The position numbers were made by a program, and so were the translations under genes. A DNA stretch of 64,000 nucleotides from positions 1,612,001-1,676,000 of the forward strand of contig BLAA01000001.1 of the NCBI GenBank assembly GCA_017312345.1, given 5' to 3'. Under the pieces are notes generated by a model that searched no databases, had not been told where the DNA came from, and saw nothing but the letters and a program-made list of their open reading frames with translations. The stretch is from Candidatus Denitrolinea symbiosum. GTDB taxonomy: Bacteria > Chloroflexota > Anaerolineae > Anaerolineales > Villigracilaceae. This document shows, one piece after another, positions 44,000-51,641 of this stretch; the stretch's first letter is position 1; each line of letters begins with the position of its first letter.

Positions 44000-45661
44000 A
44001 TGCAAAAACTTGCGCTTGTTGTCTCGCCGCAAAGCAGTTTTGGCGCTTTATTGCGTTCCAGTCTCGAAGAGACTGGCCGTTTTCGCGTATTCATTGCCGC
44101 CGACGAGCCGACGGCGCTCACCCAACTCAAAAACGAAAATTGCGAGATGGCTTTTCTGGACGTGGACTTGGGGATGGAAGCCGTCCTGGAGATCGGACGC
44201 GCCCTGCGCGCGGCCCGCGCCGACGTTGAACTGATCGTCATCTCGGACGAGACCCTGCCGCCCGCGCTGGATCCACTCCGCCCGTGGAGGCTCCTCCGTA
44301 AACCGTTTTATCTGCCCGAACTGCTGGAAATGCTCGGCGTGGATTCTCCCGAGGAGTTGCCTGTGGACTTCGAAATGCCTGTCTCGACGCCCCAACCTCC
44401 CGAACTCGTATGGCTGGAGGACGTCAACAAAGCCGCCCAACGGCTGACGCGCCTCACGCTCGAATCCTCGGCGCAGGCCGCCCTCATCACGCGCGGCCGA
44501 AAGTTGTGGGCCTACGCCGGCGGACTTTCTCAGGAGACCGCCAACGAACTCGTCCGCATCGTCTCGCGCAACTGGGATGAGCAGCAGGGCGGCGACCTGC
44601 TCCGTTTTGCGCGGCTCGAAACCACCCGCGCCGAACACATGCTGTACGCCACTACTTTGTCCGAAGGAGTGGCGCTGGCGCTGGTCTTCGACGCCGAGAC
44701 GCCCTTCGGCACCATTCGCTCTCAGGCCAGCGCGCTGGCGCGTTCGCTCGCCGTCGAGCGAACCGGCCCCGTCCCGCCGTTCACGCCCGAATTGATCGCC
44801 CGGCCCCGCCCGGCGCCCCCGCTCACAGCGGAGGAGGACGAGTTGGAAGGCCCGTCCATCTCCGAGATTCTGAGCGACATCCCCTCGCCGCTTCCCGCCC
44901 GGCGCGCTTCGTTGCAGGTCGAAGCGCCTGTCGAAGCTCCCCTCGAATCCCCCCTCGTGTCCAAACCGACGACTAAACCGATCGCGATCAATCCTTCCGC
45001 GCTGGAGACGCGTCCCTCCACGCCGCTCGCCGAGACCCGTGTCATCAGCCGCGAGTCGTCGCCGGCCATTCGCCTGAGCGACGCGACCACCGATGAGACC
45101 GTGAAACACGAGATCGAAGAATTGGACGTGACCGCGCCGTCGAAGGTGAAGCGGCCGCTCACGCCGGTCCGCCCGCCGCAGCCCGGCGAATTGGACGAAA
45201 CGAAGCCGCACTCGATCACCGAAGTGGCCGGGCGCGCCGCCCTGGACCCCGTCTCTCTGGGACTCTATCATCTCAACTACGCCTGTTTGATGGTGCCGCG
45301 CTTCAGTTCCCACTTTCTGACCGGCGACGTCGCCGCGAATTTGGGCGAATGGCTCCCGCAGATCTGCATCGCGTTTGGCTGGCGCCTGGAATTTCAGGCC
45401 GTGCGTCCCGAATACGTGCAGTGGGTGGTGAGCGTGCCGCCGAACACTTCGCCGGGCTATCTCATGCGCATCATGCGCCAGCAGACCTCGGAGAAAATCT
45501 TCTCGGATTTCCCGCGCTTGAAACGAGAAAACCCCTCGGGCGATTTTTGGGCGCCTGGATACCTCATCATGGGAGGCTCCCAACCGCACCCGTCGCAGCT
45601 TGTCAAGGACTATATCAAACGGACGCGCCAGCAACAAGGCGATTCCCAGCCGCGTCTGTAG
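44000..45661 (+). CDS. Receiver-like, Roadblock-like and dead IS200-type transposase fusion
   Basis: A 553-residue protein in three parts. Residues 1-112 resemble a response-regulator receiver: LDVD (53-56) and the RKPF lysine remain, but the N-terminal acidic pair is replaced by VSPQSS. Residues about 140-252 look like a Roadblock/LC7 domain. A Pro-rich linker follows. Residues about 418-545 match the IS200/IS605 TnpA fold (YHLNYACLMVPRF, VSVPPNTSPGYLMRIMRQQT, DFWAPGYLI, VKDYIK), but the HUH metal motif is Y472-V-Q474, so it cannot be a normal Y1 transposase; Tyr538 is kept. No IS ends flank it. A domesticated DNA- or RNA-hairpin-binding adaptor is inferred. The ATG at 44000 lies close behind a TAAACT box. 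Confidence 0.75.
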   Translation: MQKLALVVSPQSSFGALLRSSLEETGRFRVFIAADEPTALTQLKNENCEMAFLDVDLGMEAVLEIGRALRAARADVELIVISDETLPPALDPLRPWRLLRKPFYLPELLEMLGVDSPEELPVDFEMPVSTPQPPELVWLEDVNKAAQRLTRLTLESSAQAALITRGRKLWAYAGGLSQETANELVRIVSRNWDEQQGGDLLRFARLETTRAEHMLYATTLSEGVALALVFDAETPFGTIRSQASALARSLAVERTGPVPPFTPELIARPRPAPPLTAEEDELEGPSISEILSDIPSPLPARRASLQVEAPVEAPLESPLVSKPTTKPIAINPSALETRPSTPLAETRVISRESSPAIRLSDATTDETVKHEIEELDVTAPSKVKRPLTPVRPPQPGELDETKPHSITEVAGRAALDPVSLGLYHLNYACLMVPRFSSHFLTGDVAANLGEWLPQICIAFGWRLEFQAVRPEYVQWVVSVPPNTSPGYLMRIMRQQTSEKIFSDFPRLKRENPSGDFWAPGYLIMGGSQPHPSQLVKDYIKRTRQQQGDSQPRL

Positions 45662-45686
45662 AAGCGGCTATCTTGCCTGTGCGCGG

Positions 45687-45729
45687 CGCAGGGCGCGAGG
45701 ACGGCCTCCCAGCGCTCTGCGTTTTTTTG
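45687..45729 (+). terminator. Rho-independent terminator after the TnpA-fusion gene
   Basis: A 10-bp stem (CGCAGGGCGC with GCGCTCTGCG, one G-U pair), a 15-base loop and a T7 tail. Confidence 0.85.
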
Positions 45730-45780
45730 TTAAGGTAGACACGTCCACACGGAACATGCAATACAAACTGAAAACCGATC

Positions 45781-45798
45781 GCTGATAACTGATCACTG
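45781..45798. repeat. Short intergenic repeat just upstream of polA
   Basis: CTGATAACTGATCACTG, in the reverse sense of the ATCAGTGATCAGT words at 31.9 and 57.0 kb, lies about ten bases before the polA start, where a ribosome-binding site would be expected. Confidence 0.5.
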
Positions 45799-45807
45799 GA
45801 CTAACCC

Positions 45808-48603
45808 ATGCCTCCTACGCTTTATCTCATAGACGGACACGCCCTCGCCTACCGCATGTACTTCGCCCTCACCGCGGGCGGCGCGGGCAGCCAGCGCTGG
45901 CAGACCTCCAAAGGCGAGCCCACCGCGGGGACGTACGGCTTCGCGCGCGAACTCGTCCGCATCCTCGAGCAGGAACGTCCCGAATACCTCGCGGTCGCGT
46001 TCGACACGGGCAAGACCTTCCGCGACAAACTCTATCCCGAATACAAAGCCACCCGCGAGAAAATGCCCGACGACCTGCGCGTGCAGATCGAGCGTATCCG
46101 CCAGATCGTGGACGCCTTCAACATCCCGCGCTTGGAAGTGGAAGGCTACGAAGCGGACGACGTCCTCGGCACGGTCGCGCGTCAGGCCGCGAAAGAGGGC
46201 CTCGGCGTCAAGATCATCACGGGCGACCGCGACCTCCTCCAACTCGTGGGCGACCGCGTCGCCGTCTACATGGCGGGCGACGACAAAACCTACATCACGC
46301 CCGCGGACGTGCAGGCCAGCAAATTCGGCGTCCGCCCCGAGCAGGTGGTGGACTACAAAGCCATCGTCGGCGACGCGTCCGACAACATCCCCGGCGTGCC
46401 GGGCGTGGGCGAAAAGACCGCGCTCGGTCTGCTGACGAAATTCAAGACGCTCGACGAAATCTATTCCCATCTCGACGAAGTGGAAAACCGCTGGCGGACC
46501 AAACTGGAGGCGGGACGCGACTCCGCCTACCTCAGCCGCGATCTGGCGACCATCCGCACCGACCTCCCGATCAAGCTGGACCTCGAACGGGCGCGCGCCC
46601 ACGACTTCGACGCCGCGGCTGTGACCGCGCTGCTCGGCGAACTGGAGTTCAAGTCGCTGGTGAACAAGGTCGCGGCGCTGACGGGCGCTCCGTCCGCCGC
46701 GCCCGCGAAAGGTCAGGGAAGGGGCGAGGGACAGATGTCGCTGTTCGAGTCGCCGGCCGCGTTCGCCGCGTCGCCGCGAGTCGAATCGTCCATCGCCGTC
46801 CGCGTGGTGGACACGCGCGAGAAACTGGCTGAGTTGGTCAGGGAGTTGAACGCGGCGAAGGTCATCGCCTTCGATGCCGAAACCACGTCCACCGAGGAGA
46901 TGCGGGCGGAGATCGTCGGGATCTCGCTGGCGGTCAAAGACGGCGAGGGGATTTATATTCCGGTCGGCCATCGCATCGGACAAAATCTCCCGCTCGAAGA
47001 TGTGATCGAAGCGCTGCGGGCGCCGATGACGAACCCGAAGATCGGGAAGGTGGCGCATCACGCCAAGTATGATTTCATTGTGCTGGCGCGGCACGGACTG
47101 CGCGTGGCGCCGTTGACGTACGACACGATGCTGGCCGAGTTCATCGTTGACCCGTCCTCGCGCAATATGGGACTGAAGAATCTCGCCTTCGCGCGCCTGG
47201 GCGCAGAGATGACGCATATCGAAGAGTTGATTGGCAAAGGCAAGAAACAGATCAGCATGGCGGATGTGTCGGTGGACGCGGCCGCGCCCTACGCGGCCGC
47301 GGACGCCGAGTCCACGCTGCGGCTGCTGCCGGTGATGCAGGCCGAGGTGAAGCGCGTCCACAGCGAGAAATTGATGGACGAAATTGACCTGCCGTTGACG
47401 ACCGTGCTGGCGGATATGGAGATGACGGGGGTCTTGCTCGACCTGCCGTTCTTTGAAAAAATGTCGGGCGAGTTGACGGCGCGGCTGGGGCAAATTGAAA
47501 ACGATGTTTATACTGCGGTTGGCAAGCCGTTCAATATCAATTCCACACAGCAACTTTCGGATGTGTTGTTCAACAGACTGGGTTTGAAGCCCGAGGCTTC
47601 CTGGAAAACTGCCAGCGGATTTTATTCCACCAACGCGGAAGTGTTGGACGCGTTGAGCGGGCAACATCCTGTTGTGGATTTGGTCATCGAGCAGCGCGAA
47701 CTCTCGAAGTTGAAATCCACCTACGTGGACGCGCTGCCCCTCGCCGTGGATCCGCAGACGGGACGCGTCCACACTTCGTACAGCCAGATCGGCGCGGTGA
47801 CGGGACGACTCTCGTCGAATAATCCGAATCTGCAAAATATCCCGATTCGGAGCGAACTCGGCCGCCGCGTCCGCAACGGATTCATCGCGGGGAAGGGCAA
47901 CGTCCTGCTCTCGGTGGATTACTCGCAGATCGAGTTGCGCATCGTGGCGCACATGGCGCAGGACGAGGCCATGCTGGCCGCCTTCCGCGCCGGGCAGGAC
48001 ATCCACGCGACGACGGCCGCGGCGATCTACAATATCCCGCTCGCGAATGTGACGAAGGACCAGCGCCGCCACGCCAAAGCGGTCAACTTCGGGTTGATCT
48101 ATGGCATGTCGGCTTTTGGGTTGACGCGCTCCACGGAGTTGACGCTGGCCGAGGCGGAGGATTTCGTCGCCGCGTACTTCAGGCAATTCCCCGGCGTGAA
48201 AAAATATCTGGACGGAATCCGCCGAATCGCCGCCGAACAAGGCTATGTGGAGACCCTGCTCGGACGCCGCCGCTACTTCCCCGCGTTGAGGGGGCAGATG
48301 AACCGCAATTTGCGAAACCGCGAGGAACGCGAGGCTATCAACGCGCCGATCCAGGGGACCGCGGCCGACATCATGAAGATCGCCATGTTGAAGATCCCGC
48401 CCGCGCTCGCGTCCGCGAAACTGTCGGCGCGGATGCTGTTGCAGGTGCATGACGAGTTGGTGCTGGAATGTCCGCGCGGCGAGCTGGAGAAAACGGCGCG
48501 GGTCGTCAAGGAAGCGATGGCCTCCGCCTATCGGTTGGACATCCCTCTCGAAACGGAAGCCCGCGCGGGGGCGAATTGGGGCGAGATGAGCGTGACCGCG
48601 TAG
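45808..48603 (+). CDS. polA: DNA polymerase I
   Basis: A 931-residue three-domain polymerase. The 5' nuclease (1 to about 290) has LIDGHALAYR, EADDVLG and GDASDNIPGVPGVG. The 3'-5' exonuclease (about 330-510) keeps its catalytic acids (AFDAETTST, HHAKYD, YAAADAEST), so proofreading should work. The polymerase (about 530-931) has SNNPNLQNIPIRS, motif A VDYSQIELR, motif B RRHAKAVNFGLIYG and motif C QVHDELV. It fills gaps in repair and Okazaki fragment processing. No ribosome-binding site is seen before the ATG. Confidence 0.98.
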   Translation: MPPTLYLIDGHALAYRMYFALTAGGAGSQRWQTSKGEPTAGTYGFARELVRILEQERPEYLAVAFDTGKTFRDKLYPEYKATREKMPDDLRVQIERIRQIVDAFNIPRLEVEGYEADDVLGTVARQAAKEGLGVKIITGDRDLLQLVGDRVAVYMAGDDKTYITPADVQASKFGVRPEQVVDYKAIVGDASDNIPGVPGVGEKTALGLLTKFKTLDEIYSHLDEVENRWRTKLEAGRDSAYLSRDLATIRTDLPIKLDLERARAHDFDAAAVTALLGELEFKSLVNKVAALTGAPSAAPAKGQGRGEGQMSLFESPAAFAASPRVESSIAVRVVDTREKLAELVRELNAAKVIAFDAETTSTEEMRAEIVGISLAVKDGEGIYIPVGHRIGQNLPLEDVIEALRAPMTNPKIGKVAHHAKYDFIVLARHGLRVAPLTYDTMLAEFIVDPSSRNMGLKNLAFARLGAEMTHIEELIGKGKKQISMADVSVDAAAPYAAADAESTLRLLPVMQAEVKRVHSEKLMDEIDLPLTTVLADMEMTGVLLDLPFFEKMSGELTARLGQIENDVYTAVGKPFNINSTQQLSDVLFNRLGLKPEASWKTASGFYSTNAEVLDALSGQHPVVDLVIEQRELSKLKSTYVDALPLAVDPQTGRVHTSYSQIGAVTGRLSSNNPNLQNIPIRSELGRRVRNGFIAGKGNVLLSVDYSQIELRIVAHMAQDEAMLAAFRAGQDIHATTAAAIYNIPLANVTKDQRRHAKAVNFGLIYGMSAFGLTRSTELTLAEAEDFVAAYFRQFPGVKKYLDGIRRIAAEQGYVETLLGRRRYFPALRGQMNRNLRNREEREAINAPIQGTAADIMKIAMLKIPPALASAKLSARMLLQVHDELVLECPRGELEKTARVVKEAMASAYRLDIPLETEARAGANWGEMSVTA

Positions 48604-48653
48604 CCCGGCGGCGGAAAGTCTCCTCGACCCGCAGGGCAGGAAAAATTGTAGAG

Positions 48654-48659
48654 TAAAAT
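48654..48659 (+). promoter_or_regulatory. -10 box of leaderless TPR gene
   Basis: TAAAAT, six bases, ATG: the same spacing as at obg. No clear -35 box. Confidence 0.4.
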
Positions 48660-48665
48660 AAGCCC

Positions 48666-50975
48666 ATGTCTGGACGCGAAGATATTTTTCAAAAAGCGAT
48701 GAACGAAGGCTACTCGGCAGCCTGGGATCAACATTGGGAAAAGGCCGCGATCTCGTACCGTGCCGCGCTGGACGAGTTTCCCGACCATCCCAAAGCGCTC
48801 AATAACCTGGGGCTGGCGCTTCATCAACTCTCCCGTTTTGACGAGGCTTTGCAAGTCTATAAGCGCGTGGCGCAGGTGACGCCTGAAGACCCGGTGGCGC
48901 AGGAGCGCATCGCCCAACTTTCGGAGCGGCTCGGCGACCTGAAAGGCGCGGTGGACGCGGCTATGCGCGCCGCCGACCTGTGCCTGAACCAGCGCGAGGT
49001 GGAGAAGGCCATCGAGAACTGGGTGCGCGTCACCACGCTCAGGCCGGAGAACATCAAGGCGCATTCCCATCTGGCGCTGGTGCATGAACGGCTGGGTCAT
49101 ATCAAACCAGCGGTGGCCGAATACCTCGCCATCGCCAGCTTGCTCCAACGCGCTGGCGACCTCGAGAAGACGGCTGAACTGATTAACAAGGCTTTGACGC
49201 TTTCGCCGGAAAGCCCCGAGGCCAAACAGGCCCAACTTCTCTTTAAGTCGGGACAGTTGCTGCCGCGCCCGGTGCGGCAGAAGGGCGCGACCGGGCCGAT
49301 CCGCATGGCGCAGGTCCGGGAATTGGAGTCGCCGGCGCGTCCCGTTTCGAGCGGGCTGGACCCGGTGGCGGAGGCGCGTCAAAAGGCGTTGACGCGGCTG
49401 GCGGAGGCCCTCTTCGAATACAACGACGAGAGTCCTGCCGCGCAGGAGCGACGCGGCCTGCAGGCCATCATGCGCGGCACGGGACAATTATCCCTGCAAC
49501 ATGCCGAACAGACGCGGGTGGTGATGCATCTCGGCCAGGCGATTGACCTACAGACAAAGAACCAGGATTTGCAGGCGGCCGACGAATTGGAGAAGGCGCT
49601 GGAGGCCGGCTTCAAACATCCCTCCGTGTATTTCGACCTGGGCTTGCTGCGCTTCAAAGCCGAGCGGCTGGAAAGCGGGCTGCGCAACCTCCAGCATTCC
49701 GTCAAACATGCCGACTTCGCGCTGGCCTCCCGCCTGCTGCTGGGACAGATTTTCGTCAAGATGGCCCGCTACAACGAAGCCGCGGTGGAGTATCTCGAAG
49801 CGTTGAAACTGGCCGACTCGCAGGTGGCGCCCGCCGAATCAGCCGACGAGGTCCGCCAGTTGTACGAACCGATCATCGAGGCGCAGTCTGCCCAGAAGGA
49901 CGAGAACGCGCTCAAGACGCTGTGCGACAACGTCCACAAAATGGTGATGCGCCCAGACTGGCGCGAAACGCTGGCAAAGGCCCGCGAGCAACTTCCCAAG
50001 TCGGAAGGCGAAGTGCCGCTGCCGCTGGCGGAAGTGGTGATCCAGGCGCAGAGCAGCCAGGTGCTGGAGAGCATCAACCAGATCCATATTCTGGCCCGCA
50101 GCGGACGCCTGCGTTCGGCCATGGACGCGGCGTACGAGGCCTTGATCTACGCGCCGCAGTATCTTCCCCTGCACGCCTTGATGGGCAACCTGCTTGTGCA
50201 GGAGGGACGCCTTCCCGAAGCCATCGCCAAATTCACCACCGTGGCGCAGGCCTACAACGTGCGCGGCGAATCGAACCAGGCCGCCAAACTTTTGCGGCGC
50301 GTCATCGAACTCGCGCCGATGGACCTGGCTGCCCGCTCGCGTTTAATCGACCAGCTCGTCGAGCGCGGCCAGGCGAACGAGGCCGTCAACGAATATCTCG
50401 ACCTGGCAGACATCTATTATCGTCTCGCCGAACTGGACATGGCGCGCAAAACGTACACCACCACCCTGCGCCTCGTCCAACAGGGCAACGCCGACCGTTC
50501 GTGGAACATCCATATCCTGCAGCGCATGGCGGATATTGACATGCAGCGGCTGGACTGGAAACAGGCCCTGCGCGTGTTCGAGCAGATCCGCACCCTGCGC
50601 CCGGAAGACGCGGGAGTCCGCAGGAACCTGGTGGAACTGAACCTGCGCATGGCGCGGTCCGAGCAGGCCCTGGTCGAACTGGAAAACTACCTCGCGTATC
50701 TCGAGAGCAACAGAAAGCCCCAGGAGGCGATTGCCTTCCTGGAAGACCTCATCGTGGATCACGGCGACCAGCCGGCTCTGCGCCGCGCCCTGGCCGCGCT
50801 CTATCAAGCGACGGGGCGGGCGGCGGACGCCATCGCGCAACTCGACGCGGTGGGCGAGTCTCTGCTCAACAAGGGAGATAAAGACGGCGCCATCGCGGCC
50901 GTCAACCAGATCCTGGCGCTCAATCCGCCCAACGCCGACGCGTATCGCAAGTTGCTGGCGCAGATCACGGCCTGA
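48666..50975 (+). CDS. Tetratricopeptide repeat protein
   Basis: A 769-residue soluble protein made of TPR helices through most of its length, for example WEKAAISYRAALDEFPDHPK (about 27-46), SRFDEALQVYKRVAQVTPED and DWKQALRVFEQIRTLRPED. A Pro-rich break near 205-225 divides an N-terminal set of about five repeats from a longer C-terminal array. No signal peptide, membrane segment or catalytic domain. It should act as a protein-protein scaffold; partners are unknown. The lack of a ribosome-binding site with TAAAAT six bases upstream suggests a leaderless message. Confidence 0.9.
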   Translation: MSGREDIFQKAMNEGYSAAWDQHWEKAAISYRAALDEFPDHPKALNNLGLALHQLSRFDEALQVYKRVAQVTPEDPVAQERIAQLSERLGDLKGAVDAAMRAADLCLNQREVEKAIENWVRVTTLRPENIKAHSHLALVHERLGHIKPAVAEYLAIASLLQRAGDLEKTAELINKALTLSPESPEAKQAQLLFKSGQLLPRPVRQKGATGPIRMAQVRELESPARPVSSGLDPVAEARQKALTRLAEALFEYNDESPAAQERRGLQAIMRGTGQLSLQHAEQTRVVMHLGQAIDLQTKNQDLQAADELEKALEAGFKHPSVYFDLGLLRFKAERLESGLRNLQHSVKHADFALASRLLLGQIFVKMARYNEAAVEYLEALKLADSQVAPAESADEVRQLYEPIIEAQSAQKDENALKTLCDNVHKMVMRPDWRETLAKAREQLPKSEGEVPLPLAEVVIQAQSSQVLESINQIHILARSGRLRSAMDAAYEALIYAPQYLPLHALMGNLLVQEGRLPEAIAKFTTVAQAYNVRGESNQAAKLLRRVIELAPMDLAARSRLIDQLVERGQANEAVNEYLDLADIYYRLAELDMARKTYTTTLRLVQQGNADRSWNIHILQRMADIDMQRLDWKQALRVFEQIRTLRPEDAGVRRNLVELNLRMARSEQALVELENYLAYLESNRKPQEAIAFLEDLIVDHGDQPALRRALAALYQATGRAADAIAQLDAVGESLLNKGDKDGAIAAVNQILALNPPNADAYRKLLAQITA

Positions 50976-50993
50976 TAACCGGCCTTTCGAATC

Positions 50994-51031
50994 AAAAAGC
51001 GGCGAACCATCTGGCTCGCCGCTTTTTATTT
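50994..51031 (+). terminator. Bidirectional terminator
   Basis: AAAAAGCGGCGA pairs with TCGCCGCTTTTT across a 10-base loop. T-runs on both strands serve the TPR gene and the convergent lipoprotein gene. Confidence 0.9.
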
Positions 51032-51037
51032 TCCAGG

Positions 51038-51640
51038 CTATTTGACGATGACTTTGATGTAGGGACGACAGAAACCGCCCTGCACTTTAAACGTCATCGT
51101 ATACGCGCCGGGTTTGCGCGGGGTCCTCGCGTCGAAGATGAACGGGCCCGTTATCTGGCCGGGTTTGACTTTGGGCAATTCGTATACGGTTGCCCGCGTG
51201 AGCATGTTGACGCCGCTGTCATAGCCCAGGTCCGCGCCCTGGTTCCATTCATGCGAGCCGATATTCATCAGCGAGAACTTTATATCGAAATCCTCGTTCC
51301 GCTTGAAGACGGTGTTATCGAAAGGCCATTTGTTGATTACGCTGCAGGCGTACGGCGTGGAGACGGTGGCCGGGATCCCGCCGCCCAGCGGGGCGGGCGT
51401 GGACGTTGGGAAAGGCGTCAGCGAGGGGAACGGGGATAGAGTCACGGTGGGCGCGGCGGTCTCCGTCGCGGTGGGCGGGACGAGCGCCGCCTGCGTTTTC
51501 GTGTGCGCGGCGACGGAGGTCTCGATCTGCGCCTGGACCTCGCCCGCGTCCGGTCCGGTCGTCGGCGCGGCGGGCGCGGCGCAGGCCGAGGCCAGCAGCG
51601 CGAAGACGCCGACCGTCAGGCAAAGAGAGAAGCGGTTCAT
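51038..51640 (-). CDS. Lipoprotein with NBR1-type Ig-like domain
   Basis: A 200-residue protein: lipoprotein signal (lipobox ASAC, Cys about 20), a Thr/Pro-rich tether (about 45-90), and a C-terminal Ig-like domain (about 100-200) with the FKRNEDFDIKFSLMNIGSHE pattern seen in bacterial NBR1-like central domains, which often sit on surface proteins of this phylum. The ATG lies one base after the stop of the Fe-S oxidoreductase gene (TGACATG), so translation is probably coupled. Role unknown; probably a cell-surface accessory. Confidence 0.8.
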   Translation of the reverse strand: MNRFSLCLTVGVFALLASACAAPAAPTTGPDAGEVQAQIETSVAAHTKTQAALVPPTATETAAPTVTLSPFPSLTPFPTSTPAPLGGGIPATVSTPYACSVINKWPFDNTVFKRNEDFDIKFSLMNIGSHEWNQGADLGYDSGVNMLTRATVYELPKVKPGQITGPFIFDARTPRKPGAYTMTFKVQGGFCRPYIKVIVK

Positions 51641-51641
51641 G

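Noticed and set aside
44000..45661. An active IS200/IS605 insertion sequence
   Set aside because: The HUH motif is lost, the domain is fused to other modules, no tnpB is present and no terminal hairpins flank the gene.
45793..48450. Long minus-strand frame (about 885 codons) opposite polA
   Set aside because: PolA on the plus strand has all expected motifs; the opposite frame has no recognisable domain.
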